From NCBI RefSeq assembly GCF_036320965.1, contig NC_092276.1, forward strand, positions 8,820,023-8,884,022: a stretch of DNA of 64,000 bases, read 5' to 3'. Of this stretch, positions 11,988 to 24,600 are shown in pieces (position 1 is the stretch's first letter; the number at the start of each line of letters is the position of its first letter). Under the pieces are notes generated by a model. It was not told the DNA's origin and ran no database searches. It saw only the letters and a program-made list of their open reading frames with translations. Source of the DNA: Panulirus ornatus. Lineage: Eukaryota; Arthropoda; Malacostraca; Decapoda; Palinuridae. Position numbers and translations under genes: made by a program.

Positions 11988-12008
11988 TCGACCGTGTGGA
12001 CGTGGCTT
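11988..12008 (-). repeat. Right terminal inverted repeat
   Basis: 21 bp ending GGACGTGGCTT, reverse complement of 10528-10548. Confidence 0.9.
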
Positions 12009-12009
12009 A

Positions 12010-12490
12010 AGGATACGAAGAAGCTGCATAACCATTGTGAAAATCTATGATTACATACTAGGTTATGCCACAAGACAGGTCTAGCACGTAGCGCTCACCG
12101 CAGATAAATTAGAGACTCGTTGTCTCAAGTTAAGCCTTGTACAGACATGCAAAAATGCTAACGGCAAAACCTTGGGGAAACGTGAAAGACCAACTGGGTC
12201 AGAAAGGGGAACAAAATCATTGCCCCTTCGCCACAAACCTCGTACTAAATGGTATCACTTACCTGGACGGTGGTTGAGAAAGTACTTTGTTGATCCTGCC
12301 AAGCAGTTGTGATGATGAGTAGTGTTAACCGAATTTTTTCAAGTACTCTCCAATTCATGTCACAGCAGTGCTGTGCCTGACTTAACCAGTCAGTCATGTT
12401 TGACGACATTCACCGCGCTAAAGTGATCATATTATACCAGCCTCCTTCAAGTTTACTTCTATTCAGGAATATGGAAATCCAAAGTGCAAG
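12010..12490. other. Intergenic between the Harbinger element and the 3' end of gene A
   Basis: No ORF or repeat of note. Confidence 0.5.
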
Positions 12491-12497
12491 TATTAAG

Positions 12498-12503
12498 TTT
12501 ATT
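12498..12503 (-). promoter_or_regulatory. Polyadenylation signal of gene A
   Basis: AATAAA on the minus strand, 124 nt after the gene A stop codon at 12627. This places the mRNA 3' end near 12480. Confidence 0.65.
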
Positions 12504-12566
12504 TATATTAAATCGTCATAAATATTACATTGTCTGATTAAGTTTTTACACTAGTCCAAAAGGCTA

Positions 12567-12608
12567 CAGCGTCAACATTCAAGAGTTGATGGTCCATTGT
12601 TGACGCTG
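12567..12608 (-). other. 3'UTR hairpin of gene A
   Basis: Perfect 11-bp arms (12567-12577, CAGCGTCAACA, and 12598-12608) around a 20-nt loop, starting 19 nt after the stop codon. In gene B the homologous sequence after the stop has shorter arms (38736-38741 with 38775-38780). Confidence 0.55.
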
Positions 12609-12626
12609 GAGACCAATTTCTTCATC

Positions 12627-12646
12627 CTAAGGATAATGCACTAAAC
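12627..12646 (-). CDS. Gene A exon 23: terminal exon, LVHYP-stop
   Basis: TTTTCAG acceptor, then the junction codon gives R and codons LVHYP end in TAG. Sequence beyond the stop aligns with the gene B terminal exon (both have an AATGGACC.TCAACT core), supporting the exon and showing it is a decayed module. Confidence 0.75.
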
Positions 12647-15600
12647 CTGAAAATTGGAAATATAATTTTAATTTTTCAAATCTTGAACTTGAGCAAAACT
12701 ATTTTTTCAAGCTTCTAATCATTTAAACCAATACGAATTAATTCTTTATAGTAGTTTTAAGGTAGAGACTTGGTACAAGCGAAGACCGAAATTAGACAAA
12801 CGAAATATTTCGTGGGAAAGTGGTCATAGTATTTTAAAGAAATGGGAGTGCAGATTTAGTTATGGATGTAAAGAATTTATTACACTTTTGCCAGTTTATT
12901 TATAAGGGACAAACGAAGATTCAAAAATGTACAAGCCATTTAAGTTACCATATATTACGGGTAAAAATTAGGCTAGTCATTCTATAGCAAATGTGCAAGT
13001 AAAAAGGTATCATTTTCAGCCGTAGAGAATAAAATGAAAATCGTTAACTTACGTGGAATACAACAGAAGCAGTCGTCAGTGGTACACAGACCAGGTATAG
13101 AATCAGTGTTGCTACCACACCAGCGTTCACAGTAACCACCTTTGGTTATGCAGAGATTGGAGTTTGCCGTGCAGGGAATCGCTGGTGGAACGAGAAAATA
13201 GAAATTAAAAAAACTCATTCAGGTATAAAGACAAAGTTCGTATAATTGCCGTCTTATACGCTATTTGAAATAGGTTTATGTTCTTATCAAGATTTGTAGT
13301 CCTAAGAATTCCAAGTGCAATTCTTATTTTTTTCCTGTTACTTTAATTAAACGTACGACAAATTGCGAAGATAATCGTGGTTCGACACCAAGTGTTTAGT
13401 CATACAAAGAATAGCAACTTTGATTTGCCTCATCATTATAGTAATCTTTTAATGTATTTCATCCAAATTTTCTACGCTCATTAATCCAATCCTTCTATTG
13501 GTAATGTAGGTATATATATATATATGCAGTTTTACCCAATATACAATGAAAGTGCAAAATGTACGAGGCTTCGAGTGCCACCGACCTGGAACACAGCAGA
13601 CGCAGTTTTCGTCGTCACACAGACCGTGCAGTGTGTGTTCACCTCGACGACATATGTCAGAACAACGACCATGTCGTGCGAGGCAGGCAGTCGTGTTATA
13701 ACATGGCTGCCCTGTGGGAAATCCACGAAATTATTTTTTGTAGTCTACTAACATTTGATATTGTATAGGTTCATCAAATACAGGTTTATACGAATAGACT
13801 ACGGAGCTGGGTTGATCAGCGACGGTAAAATTTTAAAAAGAAACCGATTTGTCAATGTAGAAACTGGTCAGAATAATTAACAAAAGGAACTTGAGAACAA
13901 GTCATTGTGGTTTTGTATGTTAAAGAATCGGTATCCAAAATTATTTAACTTTTATTTTGACATGTAATTGAAGAACCGTTTTTAGATACGTAATTGAACC
14001 CATTCTAAAGTTAGACATTGAGTATTCGCAAGATAAATTTGTTTAATCATTAAAATTAGATATACCCAACTTACTTGGAACACAACAGAAACAATGGTCA
14101 TTGTTACACAGATCCTTTATAGATTCTTCGTTACTATCACACCTTCGTTCACAGTGACCACCCTTGGCTAGGCAGTATGGGGTGTTAGTTGGGCAGTCAT
14201 CAAAACCTGTTAAGAATAAATTAATTTTAAAGACTATATTAAAATTACCGGAGTGCAAGTACCATTGGGTAATATAACTTGGCAACTCTATAAATATGAC
14301 CAAGTTTCTCCAAATTCACAAAAATTTTTTTTTGACTAAATTCAGGATATTTGTTCAATCAAGTCCTGGCAAATTTAACTATATAAACTCACCAGGAACA
14401 CAGCAGACGCAGTGGTCATCCGTACACAGTCCGTGAAGTGTGTTTTCACCGTGTTCACATCTTTCTGAACAGTATCCATGTTTTAGGAGACATGCTGTAG
14501 TGTTCACACACCCAACATCTCCTGAGAAATTGCATCCATTTTGGCGTTCATTTCAGATTAATAAACAGATGTTAAAGATGTACTATTGATAGAACAAAAA
14601 GAAATTTCAGTGGAGATTCCTGTAATTATGTTTAGCTTTGGTCGTGGTTATCTTAAACTTCTTAAAGTATTCCAGATTAAACATTTACAGAAATGGATTA
14701 TTAGCGTTTGAAAAAATTATTCATTGTCTATTGATTGAACTATGTAGTGCAAGTTTGGCAAATTGTATAATTCTCGACTTTAAAAGAAGTGCGAAGCGAT
14801 GTCATAAAAAGTTTTTAAACCATTTTACGTACAAAAATCTGTACAGAAGGTTAATGTCCAACTACGTTAGAAACTGCCTTCAGTGGATGGTGAAAAATTT
14901 GAATAGCCATTTCTACAGTGGAATGGAAATACGAATATCACTTACGTGGAATACAACATAGGCAGTTTCTGGTTTCACACACACCATGGACAGAGGTTTC
15001 TCCAGTATTACACGTAAGAGCACATTCGCCTCTTAGTCCTTGGCATAATGTAGTGGTCTCGTCACACTGCTGTTGGTGTCCTAAAAAAATTAAAGTCAAA
15101 CTTGTATAAAAGGTACAGCATTAAAGGATTAGATTTATCCCAGCATTAAAGGATTAGATTTAATCCAGTCAAGTAACTGGCGTATCGAAAGGTACAAGTC
15201 ATTTGTGGGGGGAAACTTACGTGGAACACAGCAGACGCAGCCTTCACCGTGACACAAGTGGTGGATAGTGTCTTCATCAGGGTTGCATCTGGTCTTGCAG
15301 TGACCATCCTTGATACGGCAAGCAAAGGTATTGAAATCGCATGGATCAGATTCTGGAATGAAAAAAAATAAGATTGTATTCTAAGCGAATCTAATATTGG
15401 TTAAAAATTGTAAAAAGAAGCTAGTTAAATTACGCAGTTTGGATAGTGAAAAGGGATTTAAATCTATTGACAGTTACCGATTGGCGTGGTAACAGACCTT
15501 GGTCATTGTACAAATAGATGAACGATGCTTCGAAAATGTTAAAGGTACCTCTATCAATACATTGATAGCGAGGGTGAACTCAGGGCGAATGAAATTCTAT

Positions 15601-18600
15601 ACAATGTTGCATCCTTAATAGTTAGCCAAAAAAAAAAATTCAAAGTGGACAGCGACTGGCAAATTTCGTGTAGTCTATTGCAGTTATGGACCATTCTATA
15701 TCTTTCATCTTTTTAATCGTCAACTGATTCAAGTAGAGATTCAAAATCTATACACGAAACTTACTAGGAACACAACACCAGCAGTCATCATGGTTACACA
15801 GATGCCCAATAGCATTGTCATCACTAGTACACGTTTCCTCACAGTGGCCACCCTTGATACGGCAGGCAAAGGTGTTTACCGTACAATCAACAGAGTCTGG
15901 AAAGAAAAAACCAGTTAAGGAAACTTGAAGTTTAATAGAATGAAAGTTCGAGCAATAGGTTTAGATTCGACATTGTGTTGTATTGATTATATTCAATCGC
16001 TATGCTTCTGTCAATAGAGTTTTTCGAAAGATATTACGAATACGATTTATCCTAATAGAAGCAGTCGGTAGGAGTAAGGTTTCAAAATATCGTAATTACG
16101 TATTGGTACAATAAGCAATCGTTGCTGGGGCAGACTGAAGCCACATTATGTACAGAGTATCAAACTACAATATCAATTTTTGGTTTCCTTTGGTCTAGTC
16201 ATTTTAAAATTAATTATAATACGAATAAATGCTAAAACCTAATTATAGATTGTTATAACACGTTTTCTAGCACAAAGTTCATACAAAACTCAAGACCTAA
16301 AATGCACCTTTTTTAAGTGTCAATCCTTAAAATTGGTTAATGGACTTACATTAAGATTGTTATATACAGAAGTTGAAATATTTAATTTAGGGTATTGCAC
16401 CAACAAAATGGGGTAATGTACGACACGTTGTGGTAGCAATTTGAGCAAGTGCCGACAGGGTTTCCAGACGATTCATTAAAATACTTTTTTACCATGATGC
16501 ATGCGATAGATGGTTAGGTCTTTATGCGATTTCCAGAAATATGCAACTGTACGTATATCTTTATAGTAGACATTTGATAGCTTCAAGAAATCTCACCTCG
16601 AACACAACAGACGCAATTACTGTTTTCACAGATACCATGGACTGGGTTCTCACCCCTATCACAGCTAGTGTCGCATCTTCCACCCCGGCTGTGGCAGGCA
16701 AAAGTAGTTGTTTGACAGTTTTGGGAATTATCTGGAAAGTCAAAAAAAGGTTTAGTGTGATTTAGTCATTTAGATGCAAGTTTTACATGGATCTGTCAAA
16801 TTAATTTAGAGGAATTTTGTTTGCAGATGTCGCATTAATTTAGGTATATAAGTGTAACTCAATTATGCTCAATTTTTTTATATACAAAATTCATGGAAAA
16901 GTTTGTCCAAGATTGTAATTGAAATTATACTCAAGATTCTTAAATTTGTAACCAAGTATTATTAGTCATGCATTTTTTTTTTTTTTTTTTTTACATAGGT
17001 TTAATGCTTTCATTATGCAAAATTTTCTCTTGAAAGGTTTAAAATACAATTCATACTACCATTACGGCATTCTAAGTGGATATGCAACAAAAATGTGTAC
17101 AAAGCAATTCTTTGCATGTGTAGATGCGAGATGTACAACTATATTTGTTTAAGCAACAATGGGTTTTTATCCAATTCAAAGTTTTCAGTCTTTAAAGTTT
17201 CTAAAATCTTAACTGAAGTATCAAATTTTAAAGATAGTAGTAATTTGTACACTTTCAAATTTTGGCACATTCTTCACATACTACACGTTTAGAATTCACG
17301 CAAATGTAAAGATTTTTTTAAGACTGAACAAAGTCATGGTTAGTAAACTTACCTGGAACGCAACAGATGCAGTCTGTGCTGTCACATACATGGTGGACTG
17401 GTTTTTCATGCCTATCACAGGAACTGGCACATTCTCCACCTAGTCTAAGGCATGCAATGGTGTTTCTGTGGCATGTTTGAGTTTCTGAAAAGTTAATTGT
17501 CGAAATGGTAAACTTGAATTTACCAGAAAGGAATTGCTATTCAAAGCATTTAGTATATTCGAAATTGAAAGATTCTGTAATTTAAATCCTTTACAAAATT
17601 TCGAAGATTTTCAGTGAAGGTAAAATAACCTCATACATGGATGGATTTTAATCTTTTAATAGACCAGTTAGAGGAAATAAATAGGTATACAAAAACCAAG
17701 CGATTGAAGTAATTTGTCACCAATTTAGGATAAACCTGTTCAACTATTTAGAATCTATCGTATTTAATTTAGAATATTTCTTTAGGAAGATACTAAATTG
17801 TAGATATGATTAGAATTATAGTATTTTGATAAACTACAAACTTCCCAGTATGACAATTTTCAGATTCAAGATTTTAAGTAATTGAGGAACTTAAAATTCA
17901 ATAGACGACTTTATGATAATTTTAGATTCAAGATTTTACGTCAGATTCCGCAACTTACCGGGAATACAGCAAAGGCAGCCATCGTTGCACAGATGGGGAA
18001 GTCCATTCTCATTACTGAGGCAGGAATGTTTACAGTGGCCACCTCGGATACGGCAGCCGAAGGTGTTGGATGTACAAGATCGAATTTCTGCGAGAGATTA
18101 AATATTGTAATTTGTTAAATCCTTGAAGTATGCAATAGTTTAAGCTACGAAATTGTAGAACTGCTTCGCATTTTTTTTTTAACGAGACACTTGTCTAGAT
18201 TCATGTTAGTACACGTTAACCCGAGCAATATTAAATTCTATTTAATTTATAGATGTTTTTATGCTTGACATCCTAGAACTCAGGTGTCACATTTATCCAA
18301 TTATGACCCGTTGTGGTATAATTCATGCCAGACACCCTGAAGGTTAGGGTCACATTTATCCAGTTATTTATGACACTGGTATAATTCGATATTCTTAATG
18401 CCTTGTCTCTACTATATAAGGAAATGTTCACCTGGAACACAGCAGAAGCAGTTGCCGTTCTCGCACACACCCGGTATAGGGTTCTCATTCCTATCACAGC
18501 TAGTGGCACATTCTCCACCCAGATCATGACATGCAGTGGTAGTCCTCTGGCACGTTTGAGGACTCCCTGAAACGAGAGAGATTAGAGTAGTTTTCAATTT

Positions 18601-21600
18601 AAAATTACTTTCGCGTTCAGCAATTCTTGGATGGTGGGGGAGTCGTGGAAAGCCAGTGAAAATAGAGTTTTAGACTTGAAAGCATTGTTATTAGATATTT
18701 TACACGGCAAAAATAAGATGAAACTGTTTAAGGCTTTTAATTATACAGTTGTAAAGTAATTAAGAGTTTCCCTCAGTATTAGTCGAAAATATTTTAAACT
18801 TAGATTCGTCAATTTAATGAGGTTACTGGCACATGCTGGAGAAGTTATGCTAAAAGTCAGCATTTATCACTAATCAATGGAGGTAAAGCAAGACGAAATA
18901 TTACAGCGTGAAACTTAAATTAATATAATAATTGGTATTTGACGTTTTAGAAGAAACATTTTGTGTGATGTCTTCGAAATAAATTTCCAAGAGGCCAACG
19001 TGTTGCTATTATTAATGGATGCAGTCCAAGTCTTGCATTATATAGAAATTCAGAAGTTGATTCAGAATTTACTTTTCATACTTTTAGAGTATGAAAAAGT
19101 TTTCAGTACAGCAAATTTCAAAATTTATTCGTGAAAAGTATGAAGGGAGGGCGAAAAAAAATTTATATTTCTTACTTGGAATACAACAACGGCAGCCACT
19201 GGTACATAGGTGATCTACAGAGTCTTCATGTCTGCCACATACATTATCACAACGACCATTCTTAATACGGCAGGCGAAGGTGCTGGGCGTACAAATGCTA
19301 ATTTCTGCAGTGGGAAAATAAAAGGTTTAGCCACTTATCTTAAATACTAACATTAGATTAATTTATTAGTTATTAACATTCAAAACTGTTCTTGGTTTAT
19401 TAGTTGCATTTGTTTAACTTGGGTTTAAGGTGTTGGTAAGGTAACATTCTTTCCCAATTTTATAGCAATGAAAATGTTCCACAATCGTCTTTAAGATGTG
19501 ACGAGAAGGCATTTTGTATCAAGTATTTTCATCTGGATCATAGAAAGTTAAAATGGTTATTACATATGGGATAGTAACAGTTCAAGGAACTCACCTGGGA
19601 CACAACAGACGCAGTTAATACCGTCACACACACCAGGTATAGGCTTGTCACCTGTATCACAGTTACTGGCACATTCTCCACCTAAGAGGCTACATGCAAG
19701 AGTATTCGTCTGGCATGTTTGAGTATCTCCTGTAAGAGGAGAAGATTTATTTTTTTATTTACTCCTTTGAGAGCAATTTTTTTTTCATTTACTCCGTGTA
19801 ATGCAAAAGAGTAACGTTATAAAAAATGAAAGGTATTAAATGGCTTAAGATATACTAAAAGTATGACAGTTTTGAAAGTATAATAGTAAACTTAAGTTTA
19901 AAAGTTGCGTACACTAATTGAATTTTATATCAAAAAAAAAAATTCTGAAAATTTCCACAAGCAAAACCTCATTCTTGGTGAGGGGAGATATATCGCAAGA
20001 TGTCTTCTATCTGCTTGTAAAGTAGTGTGCTGGTCCAGGCGAAAAAGTTTAAAGTATTTCGTACAAGAAAAGTTTATCCTTAAATTATCTGAAGTGGCTC
20101 GAGACTAAAAGAATATATAGTAAAAGTAGGAACACTGGGGGTTATTCAAGTAAGGAATACTAGAGATGGGCTTTATGAACAAGATTTTGGTCAATATCAT
20201 CCCATTCACGGAATAGAAATTTAGATTAAATTTGATTTTGAAGATGTAACTATAGTGGATTTATCAATCCAGGAATTGCTTTCATTAGTATGATAAGTTT
20301 CTTGAAGTTAAAACATTGTTCAAATTAGATAATCTCTGATCGATAGGATCAAGAAATTTTGCCAGTTGACTAACTTACGTGGAATACAACAGAGGCAATT
20401 GTCAGTGTTACACAAGTGGCGTACCGAATCCTCGTTATGAGGACATGAAGGTTCACAATGACCACCTTTGATAGCACAAGCAAAGTGGTTAAATGTGCAT
20501 GGTTCAGATTCTGCAATGGAGAAGTTCAAGATATTACTTCCGTAGTTGTAATAGTGTTTAGTATCTATAAGGTGTAATAGAAGTATGTAAAATATTACTC
20601 TAGTTTTAATACAAGTTTATAAAGAATTACTCCCACAGCCGTAAGGGAGACAAAGTATTACTGTTTCAATAATTCAAAGAATTATTCCCGTAGTTTTAAC
20701 AGTATTATTCCCGTATTGTAAATTTCACGATTTGGTCAGCATGTTACACTACGAGTAACGTAATGTCTTTGGATAAAGTATATACAAACCTGGAACACAA
20801 CAGACGCAGTTACTGGAGTCACACACACCCTGGACTGGTTTCAGACCAAAGTCACAATTATTGGAACATTCTCCACGCAGGGCGCGGCACGCTTCAGTAT
20901 TTCTTTGGCAGGTTCTAATGTCTCCTGAAAGTTTACACAGAATTCAAAATTCATAAAAGTTATATATATATATAAATAAAAATTTTTAGTCAAGTTACAT
21001 CAAATGAATAAAGTTTACTGCAGTGGTTAACATACATTTATGGAAAGTCAACGGCACATTGTACGATTTAGGTTTAGTTTAATTCGATTAGTAAAGAAAA
21101 CACCGAAATTATTAGTTTCGGTGTTAATGTAAACATTGTTCCACAGGTGTTTAAGGATGCCGGAAGGGCATTACCTATAGTGTTAACCATTTCAATGATG
21201 CTATGAATGGTCATTAATTTCATGTATTTAAGACTAGAACTAGTAATAGAATTACTGAACTAGAGTAATTAACGTGTCCACGAAATTTTGCAATTTAGGC
21301 AAGATATCAAAATGAATATGAGGAACGAGTTTTCTTTCATAGAGTAGTTTAAGCCAAAAGTTATTTTGTGTAGCTAACTTTTTAATGGATTGGTGTAGTT
21401 TGTACTACACTGTATTTAAGGAAACTTTAGTAGTTAAAAGTATGAATATTCATGGTAGAAGGATGTTAAAATAATAGTTATTTTACTTGAACAAGAGTAT
21501 TGACAGTTTTTGGCAACTAGATTGTGGTGGGGTAGGAAACAAGTGATAATGTATGCGATTGATATATCAGACTTGTGACAATGGGTAAATTTATTGTGAA

Positions 21601-24600
21601 AGCTTAACGCCTGTTAGTGATAAATTAGGAGTGCTTCCTATAATTCATTTTTTTAATTAATAGAATTCTTGCAAGTAGGATAGACAGACTTTCAAGTTTA
21701 AGAGTCCAGTAAATACAAGCACTAAAAAAGTGAAATTTAATGCATTTTATGATTAAAATGTGCAACATTTCTATTCTAATTAGGAAGTTTCATTGAAATT
21801 TTTTTACCAATATGTTTGGTGTAGGGTTTTATTTTGGTTATCTATGACCAGTTAATTTTTAAAACATGGATTAGTTAGATGCAGAAACTAAAAAGGTTGT
21901 CGATTAAGTACTGGGTATTGTAACTTACTTTTTACACAACAGCGGCAGTGTATGCTGTTACACAAGCCTGGGAGAGAGATATCAAGAATACTGCAGGTTG
22001 GTGCACATTCTCCGTTCTGTATTCGGCATTGGAAAGTATTAATGCATTCCCCAGTTACTGGAACGAACGTAAAAATTTGTTTAAGGTATAGGTACATATT
22101 TTACGGGAGGTATAGTATGCAGTGGAATTAAGATAATTCAAGGTGAAATTTAGAAATTAAACATTCCATAGAAAAAATGTTGGAAGTTTAGTTTATAAAT
22201 TGTTCAAGTCTTGCATTTCATGGTAACTTTGATACACTGTTAGGGCTTTGAAAATTCATAAGTTTTACATAAAATGCTGGACATTTTGAATTTTAAGAGT
22301 TTGGGAAAATTTTTAGATGAACTGAGCAAGTCAAAGGTTTAAACCGAATTTAAAATCTGCTATAAATGAGTGGTAATTTAAAAATAAAAAGTTTTGAATT
22401 AGTTATATCTAAATTTGAGCCGTATAGCAAGATTTTTTTTTATAATTAAGGTAGTGTACAGTAACAAACACGGAAAACGGTTCAGTGGGGAGAATGAGGG
22501 TACAAATACATTGGAAGGGGAAAATGGAAATCAAGTAATTATACAACGAAATAAAGTTTCGTTTATATGGTAAAAAGCTTCAAGATTTGAGGAATTTGTT
22601 GTAATCGTGTGGGTTACAGGTTATTTAGCGTAAAAAATGATTTTACTTTGACACCGAAAATATATATAGATTGGAACCAAGCAAATGACAATACCTGGTA
22701 CGCATTGCCTGCCACAACCGGCTACGAGGCAGCAGCGTTCTCCTGGTGGACAGTCTGAGTCAGTGTGGCAGTGGTCGTAATAATGTACACAAACACGACC
22801 GAAGCTATGGGGATCAGGACATGTGCTGAAAGAAGGACAAAAATACGTTAAGGCAGTCAAGGTTTATAATAGCGAATTTTATAGTAATGTCAGATCTCAA
22901 AAACTATGCTGTATATACGAAGTTAAAGAATGGAGGAAGATGTATTCAAAGTACCACGTTAAGAAAAATTAATGCATTCGTGTATCAGACGAATATTTCA
23001 AACAATTATATTGCAAGATTTTGTAAGAAACGAATCTTTAATGATTTATGATAGTTTTTAATTCCCGAATATTAAAGTATTGAAGGAGAGTATGTAGGAA
23101 TCGACTTGTACAAAAATGTATTGAACCGTGTTAAGAATGGAAAAAAACCGCTTTCGAGGAATATGAACTCCTTGTCGAGGAAGAATCACTCACCTATCAG
23201 TGTCACAATCCCAGGATGGACAGCAGTCTCCTGGCAGCTCCCTACAGTGTGGTTGTGGTGCTGGGGGACAGTCTTGGGGAGGCACGTAGTGGCAGCTGAC
23301 GCGGCCGTTGTCACATCGACACAGACGACAAGGATTTTCCAGCCATTCCGAGCCATCGGCCCGGATGATGCCCAAGTGATCCAGACAGTAGTCGTTCTTG
23401 AAGTAGTCACAGTGATGACCTGGGAGAATTGTAACCTTATAGAATCAAAAAATTTGAATTTTGCCGTCTACGGGAAAACTAATATTTGTATTGTCAATTG
23501 ACGTAGTAAAATTGTTCAGTTATTTGAAATTTGTTAACTATAGATTTATGTCTAGGAGCAAAATCTCGCTTGAAATAAAGCTTAATGTCTTGATATGAAA
23601 AGTAAACCGGGAGTAAAAAAATTGGAATTTAATAAAGATTAAAACTTTGAAATGTACGTTTAGATGCAGAGGTATGGGAGAAGATCGTGCGAACATGAAA
23701 ATAACTTCAGTATACTGGAAGTTTAAGAAAATTTGATATTAAAGTTTTAAGCATTTTCAAAACCTACCGAAGGGTGGATGTTTGTAGTGTGGGATTATGA
23801 CAGGTTTGAGGTAAGGAGGAGTGGATACTGGTCTAGCTCCACATAGCAGTTCCACGCAACAGTCTGGGAAGGTGGTAATGACGCTGCCCCACGAGTGGAA
23901 CTTGTTATTGTACCAACAACCTGGAAATTTTATAATTAGGTTTTAGGAAAATTTATGGAAGGATTTGAATACATTCCCATACGTGGCTATATATTTCATC
24001 TTGGTATGTAAAATGGTAATGTACAAGTATTCACATGAAGTTTTATGTATTTGCAGTCATTAATTTGAATAAGATTTCTAAAATTGTATGTATTGAAAGA
24101 TGTTACCCATGTTGAGTGGGATATTGGATTAGTGCTCATGTATGGTCTAGAGATAAGGGATAATGTTTTTTAGTGTACTAGAGTTTAGAATTAAGGGAGG
24201 GAGGTAATCATTCGGCATTGTATGGGATTAGAATATATTTACAGTTTGGGAGACTTCAACATCCATATTGTAGAAAGCCTAGTTATATCTATAACCAAAA
24301 TGAATTTAGAATAAAGTCTAGTAATTTAGTGGGATACGAAAAAGTTAGGTAAAAGTTATGCCAAAATGTGTTACAGGTTAGTTTGGAGATCAATGTTCAT
24401 TTTATGTTAGGGAGAATAAAATAAGGGAAGTTTTTATAGTTAAAAGGATATTTACCGTCTGTGAGAAAGCCACAGTAGGGACAACATCCGTGGTCGAAAC
24501 AGCATTTATGGAATCCTTCGGACAGGAAGGGGTAGAGGCAACACTCACTTGCACGGTTACATCCGTGGCTTACTTCGTATGAGCCATGTCCTGTAGGAAA

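Larger units (their letters stand above)
10528..12008. mobile_element. PIF/Harbinger-like DNA transposon, degraded, 1.48 kb
   Basis: Perfect 21-bp terminal inverted repeats (10528-10548 and 11988-12008, beginning AAGCCACGTCCACACGG). Inside are two decayed coding regions in convergent orientation, as in PIF/Harbinger elements: a transposase-like stretch on plus (about 10775-11090) and a MADF/Myb-SANT-like stretch on minus (11520-11735). Subterminal sequences (GGTGTCCACACAGCTGTC; CGGGAGCGGACAGTTTGATG) are also GC-rich. I could not define a clear target-site duplication, so the insertion is probably old. Confidence 0.7.

Noticed and set aside
12567..12608. SECIS element in the gene A 3'UTR
   Set aside because: No conserved AUGA/GA core, and the stop codon is TAG with no in-frame TGA in the exons.
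23106..23501. 131-codon plus-strand frame over the gene A VWC exon
   Set aside because: Antisense shadow of a real exon; the sense strand has the VWC Cys pattern and splice sites.
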